Below, piece after piece: positions 15,438-23,658 of a stretch of 45,533 nucleotides of DNA (position 1 is the first letter of the stretch; every line of letters starts with the position of its first letter). The notes below the pieces were generated by a model that saw only the letters and a list, made by a program, of their open reading frames with translations, was not told the origin of the DNA and ran no database searches. This DNA is from Methylobacterium amylolyticum. Its GTDB lineage: Bacteria > Pseudomonadota > Alphaproteobacteria > Rhizobiales > Beijerinckiaceae. Location: contig NZ_JAUYZI010000048.1 of assembly GCF_030700245.1 (NCBI RefSeq), forward strand, positions 1 to 45,533, read 5' to 3'. The translations under genes and the position numbers were made by a program.

Positions 15438-17426
15438 TCAGGCGGCGCGCGGCGCGCTGGCCGGGAGCGCGGCCAGGATCGCATCGGCCGGCATCGGCCG
15501 GCCGAGGTGGTAGCCCTGGAGGAACGGGCAGCCCAGCGCCTGGAGCGCGGCGAGATCCTCGGCGGTCTCCACCCCTTCGGCCACCACCTCCAGCCCGAGC
15601 GACCGGCCGAGTCCCAGCACCGCCTGCACCATGCCGCGCTTGTCGTCGGAGCCGCCGAGGCCGGTGACGAGGGCGCGGTCGATCTTGATCCGGCTGGTGC
15701 GGAACTGGCGCAGGGACGAGAGCGAGGAGTAGCCCGCCCCGAAATCGTCCAGCGCCACCCGCACCCCCGCGCCGGACAGGGCCGCGAGCCGGTCCCCGAC
15801 CGCGGCGATGTCGAGGGCGGTCTCCTCGGTGATCTCGATCTCGAAGGCGGCGGCCGGCAGGCCGAGCGCCCGCAGCCGGTCGAGGACGATCTCGTCCACC
15901 GGCACCTGCGCCATCTCGCGCGGCGAGACGTTCATCGCCACCCGCACCGCGCCGTGGCCGCGGGCGCGCAGGTCCAGCATCATCGCGCAGGACCGCTCCA
16001 GGACGAGCCGCAGCAGCGATTCGGCGAGCCCCATCGTCGCGGCGGCGGCGACGATCTCGTTCGGCGGCACCCAGCCGTGGCGCGGGTGGTGCCAGCGCAC
16101 CAGCGCCTCCAGGCCCGCCAGCGTCCGCCCGTCGGGGCCGCGGATCGGCTGGAACCAGACCTCCGGCGCCCCCTCGGCCAGCGCCTGCGACAGGTCGCGC
16201 TCGCTGTCCCGCCGCATGTCGAGGCGCCCGCGCAGGTCCTCGTCGAACAGGTGGAAGCGGTTCCGCCCGGCGGCCTTGGCGGCGTAGAGCGCCTCGTCGG
16301 CGCGGCTGAGCCGCTCGGTCAGGCTCGCCTCCGCGCCCTCCTGGACGCCGATGCTGACGCCGAGGCGGCCCGCGCCGAAGCTCTCGAACGGCCGGGCGAT
16401 GGCGGCGATCAGCGCCGCGGCGAGATCCGCGGGCGGCGGGCCGGCGGCGGGGTCGTACAGCACCGCGAACTCGTCGCCGCCGAGCCGGGCGACGAGGCAG
16501 AGCGCGGGGACGGCCTCGCGCAGGCGCCGGGCCACCTCCGCCAGCACCCGGTCGCCCGCGCCGTGGCCGTAGAGGTCGTTGACCGCCTTGAAGCCGTCGA
16601 GGTCGAGCAGCATCAGGCAGGCCGCCCCCGGCCGCGCCTGCGCCCGGTACAGGAACCCGGCCCGGTTCAGCAGCCCGGTCAGGCCGTCATGGGCGGCGCG
16701 GTGGGCCATGGCCTCGGCGAGTGCGCTCGCCGAAGCGCGGGCCGCCTCCCGGGAGCGGGCCAGCGCCGTCGCCTCGTTCTTCAGGCGGCTCGCCTCGCGG
16801 AACGCCGCCTCGCTCTCGAAGGCGGCGCGGGCGAGCGCGGCGAGGTAGAGCAGCACGGTCGCGGCGAGGCACAGGCGGTCGAAGCCCCCGGCCAGCGCGA
16901 GGCAGCCGACCGCCGACAGCAGCGGCGGGGCGATGAAGGCCAGCGGGATCCGGGCGAAGGCGGTGCCGTGCGTGACCGCGCCCGCGGTGATGCCGCAGGT
17001 CACGGTGAGGTAGAACAGGGTCTGCGGGGCGGTGTAGCCCGCGCACAGGATCGGCAGGCAGGCCCAGACGAGGCCCGAGAGCAGGGCGGCGAGCCAGGAC
17101 AGGCGCAGGTGACGGTCGACCGCCGCGGCGGCCGCCGCGGCGGTCTCGGGCGGCGCCCCCACGGCCAGGGCGAGCCCCGGGCAGGGGGCGCGGCACAGGG
17201 CGGCGCGCAGGACGTTGGCGGAGAGCGAGGCCGCGAACCACGCCGCCCCGGCCCGGCCGAGGCCGGAATGGGCCGCGACCGCGAGTCCGGTCAGGCCGAG
17301 CAGGGCGTTGACCGGCAGGGCGATGAGCACGCTGCGGCGCACCGCCGCGAGCTGGTCGCGCCGGGTCAGCCGCGCGAGCTCGGGCCCGTCGATCTCGGCG
17401 GAACCCGCACCGTCCTGATGTGTCAT
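15438..17426 (-). CDS. Membrane GGDEF-EAL protein (cyclic-di-GMP turnover)
   Basis: The 662-residue protein has about five or six membrane helices in its first 200 residues (around 30-52, 62-78, 113-130, 135-152, 160-180, 185-201), a short linker, a GGDEF domain (about 245-395) with intact GGDEF at 316-320, and an EAL domain (about 410-655) with EALVRW at 440, MNVSP, EITEE, LDDFGAGYSS, KID and AEGVE all present. Both synthesis and breakdown of c-di-GMP are therefore possible. The RxxD inhibitory site that normally precedes GGDEF is replaced by P-A-L-C, so product inhibition at that site is probably lost. ATG 17426 is chosen; a longer frame would read through the minisatellite and has no homology. 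It converges on the monooxygenase gene with four bases between stops. Confidence 0.92.
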   Translation of the reverse strand: MTHQDGAGSAEIDGPELARLTRRDQLAAVRRSVLIALPVNALLGLTGLAVAAHSGLGRAGAAWFAASLSANVLRAALCRAPCPGLALAVGAPPETAAAAAAAVDRHLRLSWLAALLSGLVWACLPILCAGYTAPQTLFYLTVTCGITAGAVTHGTAFARIPLAFIAPPLLSAVGCLALAGGFDRLCLAATVLLYLAALARAAFESEAAFREASRLKNEATALARSREAARASASALAEAMAHRAAHDGLTGLLNRAGFLYRAQARPGAACLMLLDLDGFKAVNDLYGHGAGDRVLAEVARRLREAVPALCLVARLGGDEFAVLYDPAAGPPPADLAAALIAAIARPFESFGAGRLGVSIGVQEGAEASLTERLSRADEALYAAKAAGRNRFHLFDEDLRGRLDMRRDSERDLSQALAEGAPEVWFQPIRGPDGRTLAGLEALVRWHHPRHGWVPPNEIVAAAATMGLAESLLRLVLERSCAMMLDLRARGHGAVRVAMNVSPREMAQVPVDEIVLDRLRALGLPAAAFEIEITEETALDIAAVGDRLAALSGAGVRVALDDFGAGYSSLSSLRQFRTSRIKIDRALVTGLGGSDDKRGMVQAVLGLGRSLGLEVVAEGVETAEDLAALQALGCPFLQGYHLGRPMPADAILAALPASAPRAA

Positions 17427-17609
17427 CGCCGCGCCATCCGCCACAGCGCGAACCTGCAAGAGGAATGGCAAACAGAAGGTTTCGCGCGGGCCCCCCGAGT
17501 CCGGAAATGACCCCAAGTCCGGAAACGACCCCAAGTCCGGAAATGACCCCGGGCCCGGAAATGCCCCCGACGTGCCGTAGGCCTCCACCGTAGCCCCGCC
17601 GGACATCCG
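17427..17609. promoter_or_regulatory. Divergent promoter region between the GGDEF-EAL and radical SAM genes
   Basis: These 183 bases separate divergent start codons and must hold both promoters. The centre is filled by an 18-bp tandem repeat. No convincing sigma-70 boxes were recognised. Confidence 0.4.
17498..17569. repeat. 18-bp minisatellite, four tandem copies
   Basis: The unit AGTCCGGAAATGACCCCA is repeated at 17498, 17516, 17534 and 17552; copies 2 and 3 differ from copy 1 by one base each and copy 4 by a few more. There are no spacers, so it is not a CRISPR array. It lies between divergent genes and could vary in copy number. Confidence 0.9.
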
Positions 17610-18677
17610 ATGCCGCTGACCCGCGACCTCCTCGACGTGACCACGATCTACCACGAGCCGGCGGTGGACGCGTTCCCGCGCGGCCGCGAGATCCTGGAGC
17701 GCTTCCCCGACGCGGCGCGGATCCCGGTGCCCTCGCACTGGAACATCCCGGAGCTGCACGGCAACGCCGGCTCCGTGGAGGAGTGGGTGCGCATCAAGCG
17801 CTCGACCCTGGTGCTCGGCGTGAAGAAGGGCCTGAGCATGCGCCCGAACGGCCGCAGCGCCCACTTCATCGCGCCCTCGACCTCGAACGGCTGCGCGATG
17901 GCCTGCGCCTACTGCTACGTGCCGCGGCGCAAGGGCTTCTCCAACCCGATCTCGCTGTTCGTGAACGTCGAGCAGGCCTGCGCGGCGATCGCCCGCCACG
18001 CCGGCCGGCAGGGCCCGCTGCCCGAGCCCGACACGATCGACCCGGAGCGCTGGATCTACGACATCGGCGAGAACGGCGACCTCTCGGTCGACGCCGCCGT
18101 CTACGGCGGCGTGCGCGACTACGTCGAGCTGTTCCGCGGCCTGCCGAACGCCAAGGCGTCCTTCGCGACCAAGGCGGTCAACCGCGACCTGCTCGACTAC
18201 GACCCGCAGGGGAAGACCCGCATCCGCTTCTCGCTGATGCCCGCGACGATCGCCCGGGTGGTCGACGTGCGCACCGCGCCGATCTCCGAGCGGATCGCGG
18301 CGATCGACGACTTCGTGGCCGCCGGCTACGAGGTCCACGCCAACTTCTCCCCCGTGATCCTCTACGAGGGCTGGGAGGCCGACTGGCGGGACCTGTTCGC
18401 GCAGATCGACGGCACGCTGTCGGACGCCGCCAAGCGCCAGCTCAAGTGCGAGGTGATCATGCTGACCCACAACGCGGACCTGCACGCGGTCAACCTCGGC
18501 TGGCACCCGAAGGCGGAGGACCTGCTCTGGCGGCCCGACATCCAGGAGGCCAAGGTCTCGCAGGGCGGGGGCGCCAACCTGCGCTACCGCACCGGCTGGA
18601 AGGGGAAATGGCTCGCCCGCTTCAAGGCGCTGCTCGCCGAAGCCCTGCCCTACTGCACCGTGCGCTACGCGTTCTGA
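17610..18677 (+). CDS. Radical SAM protein, spore photoproduct lyase-like family
   Basis: The 355-residue protein carries the radical SAM cluster motif C95-x3-C99-x2-C102 in NGCAMACAYCYVPRR, the same CxxxCxxC spacing used by spore photoproduct lyase (SPL), with a C-terminal half resembling the SPL fold (FSLMPATIARVVD, HANFSPVILYEGW). In Bacillus, SPL repairs the spore photoproduct, a thymine dimer formed by UV in dry DNA. Alphaproteobacteria do not make such spores, so the role here is open; repair of UV lesions formed in dried, light-exposed cells on leaves is an attractive guess. It is the first of a same-strand run: the deaminase follows after 59 bases. The ATG at 17610 leaves no alternative in-frame start before the conserved part. 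Confidence 0.85.
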   Translation: MPLTRDLLDVTTIYHEPAVDAFPRGREILERFPDAARIPVPSHWNIPELHGNAGSVEEWVRIKRSTLVLGVKKGLSMRPNGRSAHFIAPSTSNGCAMACAYCYVPRRKGFSNPISLFVNVEQACAAIARHAGRQGPLPEPDTIDPERWIYDIGENGDLSVDAAVYGGVRDYVELFRGLPNAKASFATKAVNRDLLDYDPQGKTRIRFSLMPATIARVVDVRTAPISERIAAIDDFVAAGYEVHANFSPVILYEGWEADWRDLFAQIDGTLSDAAKRQLKCEVIMLTHNADLHAVNLGWHPKAEDLLWRPDIQEAKVSQGGGANLRYRTGWKGKWLARFKALLAEALPYCTVRYAF

Positions 18678-18736
18678 ACCCGCCCGCCCATCCTCGCGTT
18701 GGCGCCGCGCGCCACGGGCGCGACGCGGAGGGGGCG

Positions 18737-19192
18737 ATGGCGGGACACGAGGAGTTCTTGCGCGAGGCGGTGCGGATCGCCGAGGCGAACGTCGCCGAGG
18801 GCGGCTCGCCCTACGGGGCGGTGATCACCCGGGACGGGGCGGTGGTGGCGCGGGCGGCCAACACCGTCCACCGGACGGAGGATCCGAGCGACCACGCCGA
18901 GATGGTCGCCCTGCGCGCCGCGAGCCGGACGCTGGGCCGCGACCTGTCCGGCTGCGTGATGTACGCGAGCGGGCGCCCCTGCCCGATGTGCCACGCGGCG
19001 ATGCGGCTCGCGGGCTTCCGCGAGGGCTACTTCGCCTATTCCGCCGAGGAGGCGGAGGCGCACGGGGCCGGCAGCGCCGGGATCTACGCGGAGCTGTGCC
19101 GCCCGCTGGACGACCAGCCGATGCGCCTCGTCCACCTGCGGCCCGAGGGGTCCTCGCCCTACCCGGCCTGGGAGGCTCGCCGGGCGTCCTGA
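18737..19192 (+). CDS. Nucleoside/nucleobase deaminase (CMP/dCMP deaminase fold)
   Basis: This 151-residue zinc-dependent deaminase has the two zinc motifs H53-A-E55 and P81-C-P-M-C85. The family includes tRNA adenosine deaminase TadA, guanine deaminase and related nucleobase deaminases. The C-terminus (IYAELCRPLDDQPMRLVHLR) looks more like free-base deaminases than TadA, but this is not certain. GGAGGGGG stands a few bases before ATG 18737. It follows the radical SAM gene at short distance and could share its transcript. Together they hint at nucleic-acid base metabolism or repair. Confidence 0.85.
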   Translation: MAGHEEFLREAVRIAEANVAEGGSPYGAVITRDGAVVARAANTVHRTEDPSDHAEMVALRAASRTLGRDLSGCVMYASGRPCPMCHAAMRLAGFREGYFAYSAEEAEAHGAGSAGIYAELCRPLDDQPMRLVHLRPEGSSPYPAWEARRAS

Positions 19193-19222
19193 CCGGCCCT
19201 ACCTGCCCGGGCCAGACATGGG

Positions 19223-19245
19223 TGTACACGCGGGGATGTACACGC
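19223..19245 (+). promoter_or_regulatory. Paired TGTACACGC repeats before the aldo/keto reductase
   Basis: TGTACACGC occurs at 19223-19231 and again at 19237-19245, 20 bases before the reductase start. Each contains the palindrome TGTACA, and the centres are 14 bases apart. This may be a regulator site or a leader element; no regulator gene is nearby. Confidence 0.35.
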
Positions 19246-19264
19246 AGGGATTGGGGAACGCACC

Positions 19265-20335
19265 ATGCAGGACGGACGGGGCGGGGCGAGCCGGCGGCAG
19301 GTGATGGGCGGGGCGCTCGGCCTCGCGGCGGCGGCGACGGGCGGGACCGCCGCCGCGCAGGGCGCGCCGACGGCGCCGCCGCCCGCGCGCGCCGCCGACG
19401 CGCCGATCCTGAAGACCATCCCGCGCACCGGCGAGAGCGTGCCGGCGATCGGACTCGGCACCTACCAGACCTTCGACCTGCTGCCGGGGATGCCCCGCGA
19501 CCACCTTCAGGAGGTGGTCCGGCAGGCGTGGGAAGGGGGCGCCCGGGTGTTCGACACCTCGCCGCTCTACGGGGCGAGCGAGGTCAACGTCGGGGCGTTC
19601 AAGGCGGCGCTCGGCCTCGACCGGGGCATGTTCATCACCAACAAGATCTGGTCGACGGGCGAGTTCCTGGGCGACGACAGCCACGCGCGCCGGAGCATGG
19701 AGCAGTCGCAACTGCGCCTGTGGCGGGAGAAGATCGACGCCTTCCAGTGCCACAGCCTCGTCAACGTCGACGTGGTCGTGCCGCTGCTCAAGGCGTGGAA
19801 GAAGGAGGGCCGGATCCGCTACGTCGGCGCGACCCACCACGAGCCCGCCTATTTCGGCATCCTCGCCGACTGGGTCGAGAAGGGCGACCTCGACCTCGTG
19901 CAGGTCCACTACTCGATCCTGGAGCGGCGGGCCGAGGAGCGGGTGCTGCCCGCGGCGCAGGCCAAGGGCACGGCGGTGCTCGTCAACATGCCGCTGGAGA
20001 AGGCGCGGCTGATGAAGCTCGTCGAGGGCCAGCCCCTGCCGGACTTCGCGGCCGAGTTCGGGGCGCGCTCCTGGGCCCAGTTCTTCCTGAAATGGGTGAT
20101 CGCCCACCCGGCGATCACCTGCGCGATCCCGGCCACCGCAAACCCGGCCCACGCAGCGGACAACATGGGGGCCCTCTACGGGCCGCTGCCGGATGCCGGC
20201 ATGCGGGAGCGCATGCGCCGCCACGTCGAGGGGCTGCCCGGCTTCGCCGACCTGCCGAAGGTGCCGTGGTACCCCGGCAAGAGCTATCCCGGCCTGATCG
20301 CCCGGGCGCGCAACGAGCTGAAGGCCCGGGGCTGA
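19265..20335 (+). CDS. Aldo/keto reductase with Tat signal peptide
   Basis: The 356-residue protein begins with a twin-arginine export signal (S-R10-R11-Q-V-M followed by an alanine-rich hydrophobic stretch and an AxA-like site near residue 32). The mature part is an aldo/keto reductase: IGLGTYQTF, catalytic Asp97 and Tyr102 in FDTSPLYGAS, Lys127 in TNKIW, and His163 in the AFQCHS strand. Members reduce aldehydes and ketones with NADPH, so a Tat signal, which exports folded protein with its cofactor, makes sense for a periplasmic or formerly periplasmic enzyme. The substrate is unknown. It ends just before the convergent complex I subunit gene. Confidence 0.88.
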   Translation: MQDGRGGASRRQVMGGALGLAAAATGGTAAAQGAPTAPPPARAADAPILKTIPRTGESVPAIGLGTYQTFDLLPGMPRDHLQEVVRQAWEGGARVFDTSPLYGASEVNVGAFKAALGLDRGMFITNKIWSTGEFLGDDSHARRSMEQSQLRLWREKIDAFQCHSLVNVDVVVPLLKAWKKEGRIRYVGATHHEPAYFGILADWVEKGDLDLVQVHYSILERRAEERVLPAAQAKGTAVLVNMPLEKARLMKLVEGQPLPDFAAEFGARSWAQFFLKWVIAHPAITCAIPATANPAHAADNMGALYGPLPDAGMRERMRRHVEGLPGFADLPKVPWYPGKSYPGLIARARNELKARG

Positions 20336-20364
20336 GCCGGGACCCGGGCCCGGGACGCGCCGCG

Positions 20365-20676
20365 TCAGTGCGTCCAGGGCGCCGTGCGGTTGAACTTGAA
20401 ATTGTCCGAGTAGGACAGGCCCTTGCGCGGGACCGCCTTGGCCGGCTCCTCGACCCGGTAGGCGATGCCCTCGCGCTGGGCGTAGGCCACCGCCTCCTCG
20501 CGGGTGTCGAATTCCAGGCGCACCTGCTGGAGCATGTCGGACGAGCCGACCCAGCCCATCAGCGGATCGGTCTCGCGCGGGCTCGTCTGATCGAATTCCA
20601 GCAGCCACATCTTGGTGCGGGCGGTTCCCGACTGCGACGCGTCCTTGGCGGGGCGGAAGATGCGGGCGCTCGGCAT
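20365..20676 (-). CDS. NADH dehydrogenase (complex I) accessory subunit, NDUFS4-like
   Basis: This 103-residue protein matches the ETC complex I subunit conserved region family, the alphaproteobacterial homologue of mitochondrial NDUFS4. Conserved stretches are ARIFRPAKDASQSG, WLLEF, the DPLMGWVGSSDMLQQVRLEF core and the C-terminal NFKFNRTAPWTH. It sits on the matrix-like (cytoplasmic) arm of complex I and helps assembly or stability. The gene is away from the nuo operon, as is usual. The length is normal for the bacterial form. It is followed upstream on the same strand by tRNA-Pro. Confidence 0.93.
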   Translation of the reverse strand: MPSARIFRPAKDASQSGTARTKMWLLEFDQTSPRETDPLMGWVGSSDMLQQVRLEFDTREEAVAYAQREGIAYRVEEPAKAVPRKGLSYSDNFKFNRTAPWTH

Positions 20677-20731
20677 CGCGGTCCGTAAGGCTCCTGTCGG
20701 GTGGGCCGGTGGTCGATCGGATCGTCAAAAA

Positions 20732-20808
<77 letters not shown>

Positions 20809-20995
20809 ACTGCCCTCGCGGGCTCCAATTCCCTAGCCGCGTCGTCGTTCCCCCGCAAGGCGACGGGTCGTAGCACGCGCCATTCGGGTTCCGCCGTCCC
20901 CGGCGGTCCGGGCCCGACCGAGGCACCGCGCGGAGCGGGTTCGGCGGGACAGGGTCCGGGCGCCGCCGGGATCCGCGAGCTCGAAATCCCCTGGC

Positions 20996-21271
20996 TCAGG
21001 GATCCCTGGGGATGCGAATCGGGCCCGTGCGGGCGGGAGGGACGGCGAGGTAGGCCGGGTTGTTCTCCCCCGGCACGCCGCGGACGCCGCCCGTGCCGGG
21101 AGCGTCGCCATTGTCCAGGGGAATGATCTCGGGCGGGCTCCCGGTCGCCTGGGAGGACCGGCTGCCGCCCGCGCCCACCGGTGCCGACGGAACCGGTGCA
21201 AAGGGCGAGGTCTGCGCCGCGACGGGCGTAGCGGCGATCAGGCCGCATGCGGCGAGGGCGACGGGTCTCAT
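20996..21271 (-). CDS. Small secreted hypothetical protein
   Basis: This 91-residue protein has a clear signal peptide (MRPVALAACGLIAATPVAAQ, cleavage after AxA near residue 19) and a short mature part rich in Pro, Gly and Ser, ending in PARTGPIRIPRDP. No family is recognised. The start at 21271 is favoured because a GGAGG box lies four bases before it and the signal peptide starts there; the frame is open further upstream without homology. The periplasmic location is the only safe statement. It lies upstream of tRNA-Pro on the same strand and is divergent from the GST gene. Confidence 0.6.
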   Translation of the reverse strand: MRPVALAACGLIAATPVAAQTSPFAPVPSAPVGAGGSRSSQATGSPPEIIPLDNGDAPGTGGVRGVPGENNPAYLAVPPARTGPIRIPRDP

Positions 21272-21414
21272 GCAGCCTCCGGGCGCGGGGAGCGTGTCAC
21301 GGCCCGACTCAACGGCGGAGACCGCTGCCGGGTTCGCACGGCGGCCGGCGCTTGACCCGCCCCCGCCCCCGACCCACCTCGGCCCGGACACGCACGCAGC
21401 GCCCCGAGGCCCCG

Positions 21415-22119
21415 ATGATCGATCTGCACTACTGGCCGACGCCGAACGGCCACAAGGTCACGATGTTCCTGGAAGAGGCCGGCCTGCCCTACGCGATCAA
21501 GCCGGTGAACATCGGCAAGGGCGATCAGTTCGACCCCGCCTTCCTCAAGATCGCCCCGAACAACCGCATGCCGGCGATCGTCGACCACGACCCGTCCGGC
21601 GGCGGCACGATCTCGGTGTTCGAGTCCGGCGCAATCCTGCTCTACCTCGCCGAGAAGACGGGGCGATTCCTGCCTCAGGAGCTGTGCGGCCGGGTCGAGA
21701 CCCTGCAATGGCTGTTCTGGCAGATGGGCGGGCTCGGGCCGATGCTCGGGCAGAACCACCACTTCTCGCAATACGCGCCGGAGAAGATCCCCTACGCGAT
21801 CGACCGCTACGTCAACGAGACCAACCGGCTCTACGGCGTCCTCGACCGGCGGCTCGCCGACCGGGCGTTCGTGGCGGGGCCGGACTACACCATCGCCGAC
21901 ATGGCCGCCTATCCGTGGATCGTGCCGTGGGAGAAGCAGGGCCAGGATCTCGACGCGCACCCGAACCTCAAGCGCTGGTTCGAGGCCATCGCCGAGCGGC
22001 CGGCCACGCAGGCCGCCTACGCCCGGGCGCCGGAGGTCAACCCCGACTTCGGCAAGACCATGAGCGAGGATGCCAAGAAGGTGATGTTCGGCCAGAACGC
22101 GGCCAACACCCGGCGCTGA
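21415..22119 (+). CDS. yfcG: Glutathione S-transferase family, YfcG/YghU-like disulfide reductase
   Basis: The 234-residue protein has an N-terminal thioredoxin-like domain (1-85) starting LHYWPTPNGHKVTMFLEEAG; T9 and N11 of the TPNGHK motif are the glutathione-contacting residues typical of the Nu-class enzymes YfcG and YghU, which reduce disulfides rather than add glutathione to drugs. The stretch APNNRMPAIVD gives the cis-proline, and FESGAILLYLAEKTG completes the G-site. The helical C-domain follows. It starts a tight operon: one base separates its stop from the Nudix start. Cytoplasmic thiol homeostasis is the likely role. Confidence 0.9.
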   Translation: MIDLHYWPTPNGHKVTMFLEEAGLPYAIKPVNIGKGDQFDPAFLKIAPNNRMPAIVDHDPSGGGTISVFESGAILLYLAEKTGRFLPQELCGRVETLQWLFWQMGGLGPMLGQNHHFSQYAPEKIPYAIDRYVNETNRLYGVLDRRLADRAFVAGPDYTIADMAAYPWIVPWEKQGQDLDAHPNLKRWFEAIAERPATQAAYARAPEVNPDFGKTMSEDAKKVMFGQNAANTRR

Positions 22120-22120
22120 C

Positions 22121-22717
22121 GTGGGCGCACCGCCTCCCGCTCCCGCGTCCGCTCCCGCATCCCTGCCCCTGCGGATCATCCACCGGGGCTGGAACACGTT
22201 CGGCATCGCCACCCTGACGCAGCCGGACGGCAGCACCGTGCCCCGCGCCCTGGAGGACCACGGCGAGGCGGCCGTGGTGCTGCCCTACGATCCGGAGCGC
22301 CGGGTGGCGCTGCTGGTGCGGCAGGCCCGGGTCGGGCCCGCCTTCTGGGGCGAGCCGGCCGAACTCGACGAGGCCCCGGCCGGGGGGCTCGACGGCGACG
22401 CTCCCGAGGCGACGGCGCTCCGCGAGGCGCTGGAGGAGGCGGGGCTCCACCTCACCCGGCTGGAGCGCGTGGCGCACGCCTACAGCATGCCGAGCATCTC
22501 CTCCGAGCGGCTGTGGCTCTACCTCGCCCCCTACGCGGCGGCCGACCGCGCGGCGGCGGGCGGCGGCCTGCACCACGAGGGCGAGCAGGTCGAAGCGTTC
22601 GAGGTGCCGCTCGCCGACCTCGCGGCGGCGGCCCGCGACGGCACCCTGCGCGATCTCAAGACCCTCGTGCTGGTGCAGGCGCTGATGCTCCGGCGGCCCG
22701 CGCTGTTCGCCCCGTGA
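22121..22717 (+). CDS. Nudix hydrolase (ADP-ribose / GDP-mannose pyrophosphatase-like)
   Basis: This 198-residue Nudix enzyme has a Nudix helix ending in ALREALEEAGL, preceded by a GG-LDGDAPEA segment. The shortened spacing before the RE-x2-EE part is like that of NudK-type GDP-mannose and ADP-ribose pyrophosphatases rather than MutT. These enzymes split nucleoside diphosphate-X compounds to NMP plus phosphate-X. The start is GTG at 22121, one base after the GST stop. Its own stop overlaps the GTG of the phosphatase gene. Substrate assignment is tentative. Confidence 0.85.
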   Translation: MGAPPPAPASAPASLPLRIIHRGWNTFGIATLTQPDGSTVPRALEDHGEAAVVLPYDPERRVALLVRQARVGPAFWGEPAELDEAPAGGLDGDAPEATALREALEEAGLHLTRLERVAHAYSMPSISSERLWLYLAPYAAADRAAAGGGLHHEGEQVEAFEVPLADLAAAARDGTLRDLKTLVLVQALMLRRPALFAP

Positions 22718-23622
22718 TCGCCCCGGACGCGCCCGCGGGGGACGTGCTGGCGGCGATGCTCGCCTTCGCCGAGGAGGCGGGGCGGATCGCCCTCGACCTG
22801 CGCGCGGGCGGGCTCGCGGTGGCGCACAAGGGGCCGGACCTCGGGCAGGCGCTCACCGAGGCGGATCTGGCGATCAGCCGCCTGCTGCACGCCCGCTTCG
22901 GCCCCGACCTGATCGAGGAGGAGACGGCCGGGAGCCTGAGCCGGGCAGGGGCGGCGGCCCTGCTCGCCCGCGACGCCTGGACCTTCGTCGCCGACCCGAT
23001 CGACGGCACCAAGTCCTACGCGGGCGGCCTGCCCGGCTGGGGCACGATGCTCGCCGCCTGCCGGAGCGGCCGGGCGGTCGCGAGCGTGATGAGCCTGCCG
23101 GGCTGGCACGAGAACCGCACCGCCCTCCCCCGGCGGCAGGGCGCCGAGGAATCGTCCGGCCTGCTGCTCGCCGCCCGCGACGGCCGCGCGTTCTGGGCGC
23201 CGACCCGGGGCGGGCGGCGGACCCGCGCCCTCGAACCGCTGCCCGTCCCGGAAGGCGGCACCGGGCATGTCGGCTGGCTCGCGGTGGCGGCGCAGCGCTA
23301 CACGCTGGACTACACGCGGGGGCTGTTCCCCTGGGGCGAGGGCGGCGCCATCGCCGACGCGGCGCTGCTCGCCACCGGCCGGCTCGACGCGACGCTGAGC
23401 AACCACAAGCTCTGGGACGCCGCCCCCGTGCTGCCGGTGCTGGCGGCGCTGGGTTTTTCCCTGTTCCGCTGGCCGGATCTGGGACCGCCCCCGGCGGCGC
23501 TGATCGACCTGTTCGACGCAGAGTTCTCGGCGCACGACGCCCTGTGGCTCGTGTGCCGGGACCGGGCGCAGGCGGCGGCGCTGGCGGGGGCGATCCGGAG
23601 GGTGCCGGCCCGCGACCGGTGA
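22714..23622 (+). CDS. Inositol monophosphatase family protein (possible CysQ-like bisphosphate nucleotidase)
   Basis: The 302-residue protein carries the metal- and phosphate-binding signatures of the Li+-sensitive phosphatase superfamily: TEAD near 48-51, EE at 69-70, D94-P-I-D-G-T99, and a C-terminal KLWDAAPVLPVL that supplies the second aspartate. The superfamily covers inositol monophosphatase, fructose bisphosphatase II and 3',5'-bisphosphate nucleotidase. A GTG start at 22714 overlaps the Nudix stop (GTGA). Placement behind a Nudix enzyme favours a nucleotide-cleaning role, such as 3'-phosphoadenosine 5'-phosphate breakdown, but this is inference. The middle (RTALPRRQGAEESS) is unusual and may be a loop insertion. 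Confidence 0.85.
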   Translation: MIAPDAPAGDVLAAMLAFAEEAGRIALDLRAGGLAVAHKGPDLGQALTEADLAISRLLHARFGPDLIEEETAGSLSRAGAAALLARDAWTFVADPIDGTKSYAGGLPGWGTMLAACRSGRAVASVMSLPGWHENRTALPRRQGAEESSGLLLAARDGRAFWAPTRGGRRTRALEPLPVPEGGTGHVGWLAVAAQRYTLDYTRGLFPWGEGGAIADAALLATGRLDATLSNHKLWDAAPVLPVLAALGFSLFRWPDLGPPPAALIDLFDAEFSAHDALWLVCRDRAQAAALAGAIRRVPARDR

Positions 23623-23658
23623 TACGATTTTCGGCTGAAGCGTTCTGGTTGCTCCCGT

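Noticed and set aside
17498..17569. Possible small CRISPR array
   Set aside because: The 18-bp units touch each other without spacers, and no cas genes are near; it is a minisatellite.
15438..18506. A 1022-residue version of the GGDEF-EAL protein starting at 18506
   Set aside because: The extra 360 residues lie opposite the radical SAM gene and through the minisatellite, and have no recognisable domain.
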